64,000 bases of DNA from Ectopseudomonas mendocina (GCF_016008875.1 NZ_JADTQG010000005.1:1-64000), one strand, 5' to 3'; counted from the first letter of the stretch, positions 16,589 to 25,945 are shown. Program-made: numbers and translations. The notes: a model not told the origin generated them from the letters alone.

Positions 16589-17065
16589 ATGAACCGACTC
16601 AAACTGCCGTTGTTCACCCTCGCCTGCGCGCTGCCGCTGGCGGCCTGCGCCGCCACACCCGAGGCGCTGAAACCCTATCCTGCAGCCGGCGAAGGCTATA
16701 GCCGCCATGTGATCGAGCTGCCGGCGCAAGCCAACGAAGCCGAGTACAAGGTAGAGATCATCGCCGGCAAGACGCTGGAAGTGGACTGCAACCAACACCG
16801 CCTGGGCGGTCAGTGGCAGGAAAAGACCATTGAAGGCTGGGGCTACAGCTATTACGAACTGGGCCAGGTTGGCCCGGCTGTTAGCACGCTGATGGCCTGC
16901 CCGGACGGCAGCCGCAAGCAGGCATTCGTACGCGTCGGCGGCGAGCCGCAATTGGTGCGCTACAACAGCAAGCTGCCGTTGGTTATCTACGCGCCGGACG
17001 ATATCGAGGTGCGCTATCGCCTGTGGTCGGCTACGGGTGAGACCAGCCCAGCGCCGCGCCAGTAG
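16589..17065 (+). CDS. eco: ecotin, serine protease inhibitor
   Basis: A 158-residue exported inhibitor of trypsin-like proteases, thought to protect bacteria from host or competitor proteases. The mature domain contains EAEYKVEIIAGKTLEVDCNQHRLGG, the reactive loop VSTLMACPDG and the closing YNSKLPLVIYAPDDIEVRYRLW, all hallmark ecotin segments. Cys67 and Cys104 are placed for the conserved disulfide. By alignment with E. coli ecotin the P1 residue is Leu101. The signal peptide ends in LAAC (17-20), a lipobox, so the protein may be lipidated, unlike the soluble E. coli protein. AGGA precedes the ATG. Confidence 0.9.
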   Translation: MNRLKLPLFTLACALPLAACAATPEALKPYPAAGEGYSRHVIELPAQANEAEYKVEIIAGKTLEVDCNQHRLGGQWQEKTIEGWGYSYYELGQVGPAVSTLMACPDGSRKQAFVRVGGEPQLVRYNSKLPLVIYAPDDIEVRYRLWSATGETSPAPRQ

Positions 17066-17251
17066 CGGCGGACTCTGCCGCACCGGCCGCGGACGACCGG
17101 TGCTTCGTGGCGCTTGTGCGAGAGCGGGCTGGGCGGTGAAAAAAGCTCTAGCAAGCGGCTGTGAGACTGGATGCGATGGCCGGCGCGACTATGCTCAAAG
17201 AGCACCTTCTCACCGAGCGCCAGAGCCGCGCCCGTAGCCACCGGAGCCAAC

Positions 17252-18073
17252 ATGGATATCGAAAGTCTCTTTGCCCAACTGCACACCCTGCCCAGCATTC
17301 CGAAGGTCGCGCAGGAGCTGATCCAACAGTTCGACAACCCCTCCTCCAGCCTGGAAAGCGTGGCGCGCAACATCGAGCGTGACCCGGTTATCGCCGCCAA
17401 GGTATTGCGCCTGGCCAACTCGCCCCGTTTTCGCGGCGCGCGCGAAGCGGTGAGTGTCGAAGACGCCGCCATGCGCCTGGGCTTCAACACCCTGCGTACG
17501 CTGGTGCTGGCCTCGGCCATGACGGGCGCGTTCAAGACCGACACCGGCTTCGACCTCAAGGGGTTCTGGATTCGCAGCTTCCGCGTCGCCAGTATCGCCC
17601 GCTGCCTGGCCAAGCAACTGAAGCTGGACACCGACGCGGCCTTCACCTGCGGCATGATGCACAACATCGGCGAGTTGCTGATCCAGACCGGCGCGCCGGA
17701 TTTCGCCCGGCGCATGAACCGTCACCCGAAACGCGAGGCCACCGCCCACGCCGCCGAGGAAACCCTGCAACTGGGCTTCGGCTACCCGGAGGTCGGCGCC
17801 GAACTGGCACGACGCTGGCAATTGCCGGCGCTGATCCAGCACGCCATTGCCTATCAGGCACGTCCAACCCAGTCGCCCGGTGACAGTCGCTATGCGCGCC
17901 TGCTAGCCCAGTCGGTGACCGTGGCCGAATGCATCGACTCGCACGGTGTCAACGAGCAGGCCAGGCAGAGCCTGGAAGGCCCGTTGTTCGAAGAGGTCGA
18001 CCTGGACAAGCTATTCGAGGCGCTGCCGGCGGTGCTGGAGGCAGACAAGGCGTTTGCCGAACTGCTCAGCTGA
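17252..18073 (+). CDS. HDOD-domain signalling protein
   Basis: Cytosolic protein of 273 residues, almost entirely one HDOD domain. Hallmarks: LHTLPSIPKVAQELIQQFDNP at the start, IERDPVIAAKVLRLANSPRF, and AAFTCGMMHNIGELLI. HDOD is an HD-fold relative without nuclease or phosphodiesterase residues; members take part in c-di-GMP and other signalling. There is no attached output domain. It stands alone, downstream of a weak hairpin (17080-17103), and faces the convergent YecA-type gene. Confidence 0.87.
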   Translation: MDIESLFAQLHTLPSIPKVAQELIQQFDNPSSSLESVARNIERDPVIAAKVLRLANSPRFRGAREAVSVEDAAMRLGFNTLRTLVLASAMTGAFKTDTGFDLKGFWIRSFRVASIARCLAKQLKLDTDAAFTCGMMHNIGELLIQTGAPDFARRMNRHPKREATAHAAEETLQLGFGYPEVGAELARRWQLPALIQHAIAYQARPTQSPGDSRYARLLAQSVTVAECIDSHGVNEQARQSLEGPLFEEVDLDKLFEALPAVLEADKAFAELLS

Positions 18074-18148
18074 GCGGCATCACCCGGCCATGCAGCCGCC
18101 GGCTGGCGCAGGTATCGAACCCAAGCCGGCCGGCTGCGGCACAGGAAG

Positions 18149-18793
18149 TCAGCGCATGCAGCACTGCTTGTATTTCTTGCCACTGCCACAGGTGCAAGGG
18201 TCGTTGCGACCCACCTTGGTGTCGTCCCGGCGCACCGGCAGCACCGGCTCGAGGTTCTGCTGCCAGTACTCGTAGAGTTCGACAGCAGCCGGCTCGATCA
18301 ACGCCGTGCTGGCGTCATATTCCGCGTCGGACATGGCCTTGAGCGTCTCGGTGCCGCTTTCGTCGCCGTGCAGAGTGATCAACGCCAGAGCTGCTGCCAC
18401 CGAGTCGGGCAGCGAGGCTTCCAGCCAGCCGGCCACCGCCGCGCCTCGCAGGTAGCCGGCGCACCATTCGGAAACGATCAGTTTCTCGCCCTTGCCGTTG
18501 TCGTCGGCGAGAAAGATCGCCTCGTAGTCGTCCGGCTCTTCGCTGAGCATGTAGGTGGCTTCGCTCATCAGTTCCACCGCCAGCTTCATGAAGCGCTCGC
18601 CGTCCTTGTCGCTCGGCCATTGCGGTGGCTGGTCGGCCCAGATCGCCGCATACCAGACGGCCGGCGCGACCTGGCGCGGCGCGGAGACAATGGCGGCGAA
18701 ATAGCCGTCCAACTCGCTGGCAGAGAGGATCGAGTCATCGTTGCCGTACTTGAGCAGCCACTGATCGAGCTTCTCCAACCCTCTGTTATCCAT
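18149..18793 (-). CDS. YecA/UPF0149-family protein with C-terminal SEC-C zinc motif
   Basis: A 214-residue soluble protein. Residues 1-180 show the UPF0149 pattern ([25 protein letters not shown]); the last 20 residues [19 protein letters not shown] are a SEC-C zinc-binding motif as found at the end of SecA. Such proteins bind ribosomes or SecA substrates in E. coli; the exact role here is unknown. The ATG at 18793 is favoured because GGGAGG lies at correct distance; a GTG six bases upstream is too close to it. Confidence 0.87.
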   Translation of the reverse strand: MDNRGLEKLDQWLLKYGNDDSILSASELDGYFAAIVSAPRQVAPAVWYAAIWADQPPQWPSDKDGERFMKLAVELMSEATYMLSEEPDDYEAIFLADDNGKGEKLIVSEWCAGYLRGAAVAGWLEASLPDSVAAALALITLHGDESGTETLKAMSDAEYDASTALIEPAAVELYEYWQQNLEPVLPVRRDDTKVGRNDPCTCGSGKKYKQCCMR

Positions 18794-18909
18794 CGCCACG
18801 CCTCCCGCTAAAAAAGGGCGCTACTGTCCCACAGTTGGCAGTCGCGAAACAGCCTGACCGCTGGCCCCGCAGGCCTGGAAGCGCCAGAATTATCAGCCCC
18901 AACATACCG

Positions 18910-18982
18910 GTAGGAGCGAATTTATTCGCGATAGGCTTTGGCCCCAATGCCCGCCCACGATCGCGAATAAATTCGCTCCTAC
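18910..18982. repeat. REP pair, GCGAATTTATTCGCGA family, first copy
   Basis: Inverted arms GTAGGAGCGAATTTATTCGC (from 18910) and its complement ending at 18982 flank about 28 bases. Each arm also contains an inner palindrome. This is a typical Pseudomonas REP doublet. Together with the next copy it fills much of the 499-base gap between the divergent YecA-type gene and rlhA; no gene was seen in that gap. Confidence 0.85.
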
Positions 18983-19110
18983 AAGGGTAATGCTGTTCAC
19001 TGAGGGCCGCAGGCGCTTGGCTGCCTTCTCCCCGGAGGCCTGATTGCATTCGACCTTTTCAGCCTGCAAGAGGCCTCTTCTTACGCCCAGGTTACCGGGA
19101 CGCATGACCG

Positions 19111-19176
19111 GTAGGAGCGAATTTATTCGCGAAGGCTTGGGCGCCCGACGATGATCGCGAATAAATTCGCTGCTAC
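19111..19176. repeat. REP pair, GCGAATTTATTCGCGA family, second copy
   Basis: Same arms as the first copy (left 19111-19132, right 19155-19176), with one mismatch in the right arm (GCTGCTAC instead of GCTCCTAC) and a shorter, different centre. It ends about 117 bases before the rlhA start. Confidence 0.85.
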
Positions 19177-19292
19177 CCAATAGGGGCCGTTTCCAGGCTT
19201 TGTCGCAGGTACGCTCGTCGGGACGGGTGCCGATGCCACGGGCTGCCGCTACAATGCGCAGCTTGCCCGTGCCGCCTGATAAAGAAAAAACC

Positions 19293-21302
19293 ATGTCCTT
19301 GCCCAAGAACCACCTGGAACTGCTCAGCCCTGCCCGCGACGTCGAGATCGCCCGCGAGGCCATCCTGCATGGCGCCGACGCCGTCTACATCGGCGGCCCG
19401 AGCTTCGGCGCGCGGCACAACGCCTGCAACGAGGTGAGCGATATCGCCAGACTGGTGGAATTCGCCCGCCGCTACCACGCGCGCATCTTCACCACCATCA
19501 ACACCATCCTGCATGACGACGAGCTGGAGCCGGCGCGCGCGCTGATCCACCAGCTCTACGACGCGGGCGTGGACGCGTTGATCGTGCAGGACCTGGGTGT
19601 GCTGGACCTGGATATTCCGCCCATCGAGCTGCACGCCAGCACCCAGACCGATATCCGCACCCTGGGCCGCGCCAAGTTTCTCGACCAGGCTGGCTTCTCC
19701 CAACTGGTGCTGGCCCGCGAGCTGAACCTGCAGGAAATCCGCGCCATCGCCGATGAAACCGATGCTGCCATCGAATTCTTCATCCACGGCGCGCTGTGCG
19801 TGGCCTTCTCCGGCCAGTGCAACATCTCTCACGCCCAGACCGGGCGCAGCGCCAACCGCGGCGACTGCTCCCAGGCCTGCCGCCTGCCCTACACACTCAA
19901 GGATGAAAAAGGCGGCGTGATCGCCTTCGAGAAACACCTGCTGTCGATGAAGGACAACAACCAGAGCGCCAACCTGCACGCCCTGGTCGAGGCGGGTGTG
20001 CGCTCGTTCAAGATCGAGGGCCGCTACAAGGACGTGGCCTACGTGAAGAACATCGCCGCCCACTACCGCCGCGAGCTCGACGCGATTCTCGAAGACCGCC
20101 CGGACCTGGCCCGCGCCTCCAGCGGCCGCACCGCTCACTTCTTCGTGCCGGATCCGGACAAGACCTTCCACCGCGGCAGCACCGACTACTTCGTCACCGA
20201 GCGCAAAGTGGACATCGGCGCCTTCGACTCGCCGACCTTTACCGGGCTCGCTGTCGGCCATGTCGAAAAGGTGGGCAAGCGTGACCTGATCGCCGTCACC
20301 CATGAGCCGTTGTCCAACGGCGACGGCCTCAACGTGCTGGTCAAGCGCGAAGTCGTCGGTTTCCGCGCCAATATCGCTGAACTGAAAGGCGAGTTCGAGG
20401 AAGACGGCGAGAAGCGCTACCGCTACCGCGTCGAGCCCAACGAGATGCCCGAAGGCCTGTTCCGCCTGCGCCCGAATCACCCGCTCTCGCGCAACCTCGA
20501 CCATAACTGGCAGCAGGCGCTGCAGAAAACCTCGGCAGAACGACGCATCGGCGTGAGCTGGAAGGCCGAGTTGCGTGAAGAAGCCCTCAAGCTCACCGCC
20601 ACCAGCGAAGAAGGCATCAGCGTCGACGTCGCCCTGCCTGGCCCGTTCGGCGTGGCCAACAAGCCGGAACAGGCACTCGACGGCCTGCGCGATCTGCTCA
20701 CCCAACTCGGCACCACCATCTACCACGCGCAGGGCGTCACCCTGGATGCACCACAGGCGTTCTTCGTGCCCAATTCGCAGCTGAAAAGCCTGCGCCGCGA
20801 GGCCATCGAGGCGCTGACCGAAGCCCGCGTCGCGGCCCACCCGCGCGGCCGCCGCAAGGCCGAGAGCAACCCACCGCCGGTGTACCCGGAATCGCACCTG
20901 TCGTTCCTGGCCAACGTCTACAACCACAAGGCCCGCGAGTTCTATCACCGCCACGGCGTACAACTGATTGACGCTGCTTACGAGGCCCACGAAGAAGAAG
21001 GCGAGGTGCCGGTGATGATTACCAAGCACTGCCTGCGTTTCTCCTTCAACCTGTGCCCCAAGCAGGCCAAGGGCGTCACCGGGGTGAAGACCAAGGTCGC
21101 GCCGATGCAACTGGTGCATGGCGATGAAGTGCTGACCCTGAAGTTCGATTGCAAACCGTGCGAGATGCACGTGATCGGCAAGATGAAGGGCCACATCCTC
21201 GACCTGCCGCAGCCAGGCAGCGCCGCCACCCAGGTGGTCGGTCATATCAGCCCGGACGACCTGCTCAAGACCATTCGCCAGAAGCCGGGCTACAGTCATT
21301 GA
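19293..21302 (+). CDS. rlhA: 23S rRNA 5-hydroxycytidine synthase, U32 family
   Basis: Homologue of E. coli RlhA (formerly YdcP), which hydroxylates C2501 of 23S rRNA. The 669-residue protein follows the E. coli sequence closely as I remember it: ELLSPARDVEIAREAILHGADAVYIGGP at the start, IELHASTQTDIRTL, and the cysteine-bearing FIHGALCVAFSGQC and NRGDCSQACRLPYT that mark U32 proteins and likely hold an Fe-S cluster. The C-terminal half with REFYHRHGVQLIDAAYEAHEEEGEVPVM and FDCKPCEMHVIGK is the DUF3656-type extension. The frame is open upstream, but the ATG at 19293 begins the conserved part. Activity in E. coli depends on prephenate and iron; assumed similar here. Confidence 0.92.
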   Translation: MSLPKNHLELLSPARDVEIAREAILHGADAVYIGGPSFGARHNACNEVSDIARLVEFARRYHARIFTTINTILHDDELEPARALIHQLYDAGVDALIVQDLGVLDLDIPPIELHASTQTDIRTLGRAKFLDQAGFSQLVLARELNLQEIRAIADETDAAIEFFIHGALCVAFSGQCNISHAQTGRSANRGDCSQACRLPYTLKDEKGGVIAFEKHLLSMKDNNQSANLHALVEAGVRSFKIEGRYKDVAYVKNIAAHYRRELDAILEDRPDLARASSGRTAHFFVPDPDKTFHRGSTDYFVTERKVDIGAFDSPTFTGLAVGHVEKVGKRDLIAVTHEPLSNGDGLNVLVKREVVGFRANIAELKGEFEEDGEKRYRYRVEPNEMPEGLFRLRPNHPLSRNLDHNWQQALQKTSAERRIGVSWKAELREEALKLTATSEEGISVDVALPGPFGVANKPEQALDGLRDLLTQLGTTIYHAQGVTLDAPQAFFVPNSQLKSLRREAIEALTEARVAAHPRGRRKAESNPPPVYPESHLSFLANVYNHKAREFYHRHGVQLIDAAYEAHEEEGEVPVMITKHCLRFSFNLCPKQAKGVTGVKTKVAPMQLVHGDEVLTLKFDCKPCEMHVIGKMKGHILDLPQPGSAATQVVGHISPDDLLKTIRQKPGYSH

Positions 21303-21309
21303 CACCTTG

Positions 21310-21329
21310 CCGGCCTGGCGACAGGCCGG
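21310..21329 (+). terminator. hairpin after rlhA
   Basis: CCGGCCTG (21310-21317) pairs with CAGGCCGG (21322-21329) around GCGA, eight bases after the stop. It lacks a T run, so it may terminate only weakly or protect the 3' end. Confidence 0.5.
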
Positions 21330-21482
21330 TGCTACATCAGGTCATTAACACCGCAAAATATCAGATTGACATCAAGTCATGATGACAACGAAACGACAAG
21401 TCATTGATTTGCAAGCCGCCAGGTGCTGGCACGAAACCTGAAATGTCCTCCGTGACCTCTTCCTTTCGTGCCGGATACCGCC

Positions 21483-22616
21483 ATGTTTTTCGTCAGCGCC
21501 AAACGCCATCGCAGCCTCGAAGCCGACCATCAGGCCCTACTCGCTCGCCTCACCGCCAGTGAGCAGGAAACCCAACATCTGCGCAGCGCATTGCAGGCCA
21601 GCCAGGAAGACACCCGGCTGCAGAGCGACCTGAGCTTCTACCAGGGGCTGGCGGGTAATCTGCTCAAGTTCGGCCTATCCATCGAGCATGTTGGCGACTC
21701 CTTCAGTTATCTCAATGCGCGTCTCGATGAGAACAATCGCCGCGCCCAGGACGTGGCCAATGCCGCGATTCAGAACAAACTCAAATTCGGCCAGTTGCAA
21801 GAGGAGTCGCAACGCATGGAGGACGGCCTGGCCAGCCTGAATCAGCGCATATCGGAACTGGTCAAGCGCGCCAGTGAAATCGACCGCATCGTCGGCCTTA
21901 TCGGCAGTATCGCCAGCCAGACCAACCTGCTGGCACTCAATGCCGCCATCGAGGCGGCGCGCGCAGGGGAATCCGGTCGCGGCTTCGCCGTGGTCGCTGG
22001 TGAAATCCGCGATCTGGCGGAGAAAACTGCCAGCGCTACCCAGGACATCGTTCGCGAGACGGCAGATATCCAGAGCGTGATCCATGCCGCCCAGCAGGAA
22101 ATTCAGCAACACACCGGCAGCGCCGGTCATTTCCATGCCATGACCACCGACGCCAGCGGCGCCATGCTTAACGTTCACGGCCAGGCGCAGCGCATGCACC
22201 ACGAGATCAGCCAGTCATTCTTCCGCTCCGGCATCGAGCTGGCCAACCTCGCCGAGCTGTCGCTCAAGGCCTCGGTCTACCAGGCGATTCTCAACGGCAA
22301 GGGCAATGCCCGCGACCTGCCCAGTGAAGAGCAGTGCCTGTTCGGGCGCTGGTATTACGGCGAAGGCAACGCGGCGCTGCAGGGCAACCGCGAGTTCCGC
22401 CAGATCGAACATCCGCACGAGCAGGTTCACCAGTGCGGCGCGCAGGCCATCGCTGCCTTCGCCGAAGGTCGGCTGCAAGAGACGTTGGACAACCTGGCCG
22501 CCATGGAGGACGCCAACGTCGAGGTGATGCGCATTGTCAGGAAGGTGCTCGACGAGCACGACAAGGGCCTGACGACGCCAGTAGAGCGCCCGCGTCTGCG
22601 GACTGTACCGGCCTAG
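21483..22616 (+). CDS. soluble chemoreceptor with C-terminal CZB domain
   Basis: A 377-residue methyl-accepting chemotaxis protein without membrane segments. An N-terminal coiled coil ([25 protein letters not shown]) leads to the signalling tip [38 protein letters not shown]; the C-terminal 110 residues are a CZB domain with [14 protein letters not shown] and HPHEQVH, a zinc-binding sensor of oxidants or zinc. The Cys and two His ligands are present, but the first His position (DHxxW in the family) looks like Glu in [10 protein letters not shown] at 21483 chosen over a GTG at 21468. Its stop shares CTAG with the convergent next gene. Confidence 0.87.
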   Translation: MFFVSAKRHRSLEADHQALLARLTASEQETQHLRSALQASQEDTRLQSDLSFYQGLAGNLLKFGLSIEHVGDSFSYLNARLDENNRRAQDVANAAIQNKLKFGQLQEESQRMEDGLASLNQRISELVKRASEIDRIVGLIGSIASQTNLLALNAAIEAARAGESGRGFAVVAGEIRDLAEKTASATQDIVRETADIQSVIHAAQQEIQQHTGSAGHFHAMTTDASGAMLNVHGQAQRMHHEISQSFFRSGIELANLAELSLKASVYQAILNGKGNARDLPSEEQCLFGRWYYGEGNAALQGNREFRQIEHPHEQVHQCGAQAIAAFAEGRLQETLDNLAAMEDANVEVMRIVRKVLDEHDKGLTTPVERPRLRTVPA

Positions 22617-23926
22617 TGCAACTGCCGGGCGAATCGCTCCACTGCGCCGAGAACCTGCTTGGCGCCCTGGCGAATTTCGACGATCACGTCGCCCGCCTGG
22701 TTGGCCAGGGCCAACCCGGTTTCGGCCTGGGCGCGACTGCTGGCCATATCGCGCACGGCGGCATCCACCAGCCGCTGGTTGTCCTGCACGACTCCGACGA
22801 TCTCCTCGGTGGCCTTGCTGGTGCGGCTGGCCAACTGACGCACCTCATCGGCCACCACGGCGAAGCCGCGTCCCTGCTCGCCCGCCCGCGCAGCCTCGAT
22901 GGCGGCATTGAGCGCCAGCAGGTTGGTCTGCTGGGCGATGCCGCCGATGGTCTGCACCATGGTGCTGATCAGTATTGATTGCTTGCCGAGGGCTTCGATC
23001 CCTTCGGACGCCGACGTCATCTCCTGGGCGATACGCTGCATGGTCTGCACCGTCTCGGTCACCACCTGGGCGCCCTGCTGCGCGGTGGTGTCGGTGCGCT
23101 GAGAGATGCCGTAGGCGGTGTCGGCGGCATCGTTGACCTCCTCCTCGCGGTTGACCTGCTCGGTGATCACGGTGGCGAACTTGACCACCTTGTACAGGCG
23201 GTTCTGCGTGTCGTGCACCGGGTTGTAGGTGGCTTCCAGCCAGACGGCTCGGCCATGGCTGTCCACCCGCTTGAAACGCCCGGCGACGAACTCGCCGCGA
23301 TTGAGGCGCTCCCAGAAATGGGCGTACTCGCTGGACGACACCTCCTGCGGCTCACAGAAGATCCGGTGATGCTGGCCCCTGATCCGTTCCAGGCTGTAGC
23401 CCATGGCATCGAGAAATTGCTGGTTGGCGGTGAGCACCTGGCCTTGAAGATCGAATTCGATCACCGCGGTGGAGCGCAGCAGCGCGTTGATAAAGTCTTC
23501 GTTCTCACGCGCCTTGTTCATGCTCTCGGTCACCTCGCTGCCGATGCACTGGATCTGTCGCACCACGCCGCGCTCGTCGGCCAGCGGCATCCACGAGGCC
23601 TGCACCCACACCAGCGCACCATCGCTACGCAGGAAACGATAACGATCGCTGACCGACTCACCCAAGCTGATCGCGGTGCTGAGGTTCTTGAAGCATGGTA
23701 GATCCTTGACGTAAGCCGGCACGATGTCGCTGAGCGGGCGACCTTTCAACTGCTCGGGTGCATAGCCGACGAAACGGGCGAACTTGTCGTTCAGGTCGAC
23801 GATCCGCCTCTCGGGATCGATCGACACCATGATCTTCTGCGCCCGGATGCCTTCGTAGAGCTGCTTGTACAACGACAGCTCGGCCTCTTTCTCCTGCAGC
23901 TCCTTCTTCAATCGATTAGCGAACAT
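22613..23926 (-). CDS. cytosolic chemoreceptor with two PAS domains (BdlA-like)
   Basis: Paralogue of the receptor at 9939-11279: 437 residues, [23 protein letters not shown] coiled coil, PAS1 ([22 protein letters not shown]), PAS2 ([26 protein letters not shown]), then a signalling hairpin with [19 protein letters not shown] and [17 protein letters not shown]. No transmembrane helix. GGAGAAGG before the ATG at 23926 fixes the start. PAS2 and the hairpin are most alike between the paralogues, whereas PAS1 differs, suggesting different ligands. It is convergent with the CZB receptor gene. Confidence 0.88.
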   Translation of the reverse strand: MFANRLKKELQEKEAELSLYKQLYEGIRAQKIMVSIDPERRIVDLNDKFARFVGYAPEQLKGRPLSDIVPAYVKDLPCFKNLSTAISLGESVSDRYRFLRSDGALVWVQASWMPLADERGVVRQIQCIGSEVTESMNKARENEDFINALLRSTAVIEFDLQGQVLTANQQFLDAMGYSLERIRGQHHRIFCEPQEVSSSEYAHFWERLNRGEFVAGRFKRVDSHGRAVWLEATYNPVHDTQNRLYKVVKFATVITEQVNREEEVNDAADTAYGISQRTDTTAQQGAQVVTETVQTMQRIAQEMTSASEGIEALGKQSILISTMVQTIGGIAQQTNLLALNAAIEAARAGEQGRGFAVVADEVRQLASRTSKATEEIVGVVQDNQRLVDAAVRDMASSRAQAETGLALANQAGDVIVEIRQGAKQVLGAVERFARQLH

Positions 23927-24045
23927 GCGCCTTCTCCAAGCAGTCGTTCTCCAGATGGTCGACTGTCCCCGGCGTCGAGCCAGGCCAGCTTCAGCGCAAG
24001 CATAGAAGTCGGACGGTGAAAGGCGCCAGCGTAGGCGCAACTGGA

Positions 24046-24342
24046 TCAACCCGCCGGGCTGAGCATGACGATCTCGCGAATCTCGAAATCGCGGCGCAGG
24101 TAATCCATGCGTCGCTCATGGAAGGCACGCATATGCGGCAATGCCATGTGCTCGGCCAGCGCCGCCTGCGACGCCCAGACCTCAAAGAATATGAACAATG
24201 TCGGGTCCTGGGCGTCGCGCAGCATGTGGTACTGGACGCAACCGAGCTCAGCGCGGCTGGGTTCGATGTAGGCGCGAAAAAGTTGCTCGAAGGCCTCGGC
24301 CTGCTCGGGCCTGGTATGAGCGTGGAGGATGAAGGCGTGCAT
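24046..24342 (-). CDS. antibiotic-biosynthesis-monooxygenase domain protein (YgiN-like)
   Basis: A 98-residue ferredoxin-like ABM protein. [40 protein letters not shown] and [22 protein letters not shown] follow the family pattern. In E. coli a similar small quinol monooxygenase, YgiN, is encoded beside MdaB and cycles with it; here the gene is divergent from mdaB, which supports the same partnership (inference). The ATG at 24342 is chosen over one at 24375 because the domain begins there. Confidence 0.8.
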   Translation of the reverse strand: MHAFILHAHTRPEQAEAFEQLFRAYIEPSRAELGCVQYHMLRDAQDPTLFIFFEVWASQAALAEHMALPHMRAFHERRMDYLRRDFEIREIVMLSPAG

Positions 24343-24386
24343 GAAGAAGGTCTCGTGAGAATGAAGATGCCTCACCTTAACGCAGG

Positions 24387-24414
24387 ACTGAAATTAACTT
24401 TCATGACTTTCAGT
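24387..24414. promoter_or_regulatory. compound palindrome between the quinone-handling genes
   Basis: ACTGAAA (24387-24393) pairs with TTTCAGT (24408-24414); inside it TGAAA-TTAAC-TTTCA forms a second dyad, and ACTTTCA occurs twice (24397-24403, 24406-24412). The overlapping half-sites, in the 153-base divergent region, look like a repressor or activator site shared by both genes. No regulator gene is adjacent. Confidence 0.45.
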
Positions 24415-24495
24415 CAACAATAATTTGAGCGTTCCGGGGTGTTTCGCCCGCGTGGGGCTCGTTAACCTGCCGCCACATTTTTTGGAGAACCCCCG

Positions 24496-25083
24496 ATGAA
24501 AAAGATCCTCCTGCTCAACGGCGGCAAAACGTTCGCCCACTCCGATGGCCAGTACAACGCAACGTTGCATGATGCCGCCGTGGCCTTCTTCGACCGCGCC
24601 GGCTTCGACATCAAGACCACTTTCATTGATGGTGGCTTTGACGCTGAAGAAGAAGTGCAGAAAATTCTCTGGGCCGACGTGGTGATCTATCAGATGCCCG
24701 GCTGGTGGATGGGCGCTCCGTGGACGGTGAAGAAGTACCTTGATGAGGTGTTCACCGCCGGCCACGGCAGCCTCTACGCCAATGACGGCCGTACGCGCTC
24801 CGATGCGTCGCAGAAGTACGGCAGCGGCGGGCTGATCCAGGGTAAGCAATACATGCTGTCGCTGACCTGGAACGCGCCGCTGCAGGCCTTCGAAGACCCC
24901 AGCGATTTTTTCGAGGGCAAGGGCGTGGACGCGGTGTACTTCCCCTTCCACAAGGCCAACGAGTTCCTCGGCATGAGCGGCCTGCCCACGTTCCTGTGCA
25001 ACGACGTGATGAAGGTGCCGAACGTCGAGCGCGATGTGGCGCGCTACGAGCAGCACCTGGCCAAGGTGTTCGGCGTCAACTGA
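24496..25083 (+). CDS. mdaB: NADPH:quinone reductase MdaB
   Basis: Flavoprotein of 195 residues that reduces quinones by two electrons and keeps membrane quinols reduced. It tracks E. coli MdaB along its length as I recall it: NGGKTFAHSDGQYNATL, LWADVVIYQMPGWWMGAPWTVKKYLDEVFT, DGRTRSD, KYGSGGLIQGKQYMLSLTWNAP and FPFHKANEFLGM. The ATG follows TTGGAGAA. Divergent from the YgiN-like gene and convergent with the CAP-protein gene, one base separating the stops. Confidence 0.92.
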   Translation: MKKILLLNGGKTFAHSDGQYNATLHDAAVAFFDRAGFDIKTTFIDGGFDAEEEVQKILWADVVIYQMPGWWMGAPWTVKKYLDEVFTAGHGSLYANDGRTRSDASQKYGSGGLIQGKQYMLSLTWNAPLQAFEDPSDFFEGKGVDAVYFPFHKANEFLGMSGLPTFLCNDVMKVPNVERDVARYEQHLAKVFGVN

Positions 25084-25084
25084 G

Positions 25085-25945
25085 TCATTGCCCGCCGAAC
25101 AATGCCGTCCAGTAGATGCCGGCATCGCTCTGCGGGTCATTGGCGTAGGCAGCGCCCAGCTCGCTGAACGCCGGGTTCATGATGTTGGCGCAGTGCCCGG
25201 GGCTGGCCAGCCAACCCTCGACCACCTTGGCGGTGGTGTCCAGCGCGGCGGCGATATTCTCACCCACCGTAGTGCCGCCGTAGCCGGCCAGTTCGGCCCG
25301 ATCACCCGGTGTCAGGCCGTCGCGGCCCTGATGGGCGAAGAAGTTGCCGTTGGCCATGGCCCGGCTGTGGCTCTCGGCAGCGCTGCCCAGTTCAGCATTC
25401 CACACCAGCGGCGCGGTCGCGGCGAATGCCTGGTCGCCGCACTGGCGCGCCTCGGCACGGGCGGAATTGACCAGCAACAGCAGACCTTCCCCCTCGGTCT
25501 GCCAGGTTTGCAGGCGCCCGCTGAGCAGCGGCCTCGCCAGCACGATGCGCCAGTCACGATCCTCCTGGCTGACGCCGATATCAATGAACTGCGGGTCGAG
25601 CAGCACGCGGCAGAAGCTCTCGCTCAATGCCTGCATCGCCGCTTGCGCATTGCGTGGGCCGGAGAGGGTAATGGCCTGGACGTTGACCAGCGGATAGCCG
25701 GAGGCACTTAGCGAATCCTGCAGGTCCGCGGTGCCATTGGCGGGCAGTATCAGGCGCGGGTCGTTGGTCAACGGCGGCAACGGTTCGGAGGCCTGCACGC
25801 CACAACGCTGCACTTCGCTGCGATAGGTATTGATCGTCTCGATCAGCGCCAGATCCTCGCTGGCCTGAACCGAGCCCAGTCCCCCCATCAACAGCAGCGC
25901 CAGCAGGCAGCGATGCCATCCCCGTTTGTCCATTGTTGTTGTCAT
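25085..25945 (-). CDS. exported CAP/SCP-domain protein
   Basis: Secreted protein of 286 residues with a signal peptide (hydrophobic CLLALLLMGGLGSVQA). The C-terminal half is a CAP (SCP/PR-1) domain: AESHSRAMANGNFFAHQG, VGENIAA and VVEGWLASPGHCANIMNPAFSELGAAYA. The N-terminal part (residues 30-140) is of unknown type with two Cys. Bacterial CAP proteins have no settled function. The ATG at 25945 follows GAGAGGG; the TTG 15 bases upstream is less likely. Confidence 0.87.
   Translation of the reverse strand: MTTTMDKRGWHRCLLALLLMGGLGSVQASEDLALIETINTYRSEVQRCGVQASEPLPPLTNDPRLILPANGTADLQDSLSASGYPLVNVQAITLSGPRNAQAAMQALSESFCRVLLDPQFIDIGVSQEDRDWRIVLARPLLSGRLQTWQTEGEGLLLLVNSARAEARQCGDQAFAATAPLVWNAELGSAAESHSRAMANGNFFAHQGRDGLTPGDRAELAGYGGTTVGENIAAALDTTAKVVEGWLASPGHCANIMNPAFSELGAAYANDPQSDAGIYWTALFGGQ

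Noticed and set aside
19173-21305. 710-residue open frame on the reverse strand
   Set aside because: It is the shadow of rlhA; composition is that of an antisense frame (Asp/Gly/Val/Ala-rich without domain motifs) and the forward frame carries clear family sequence.
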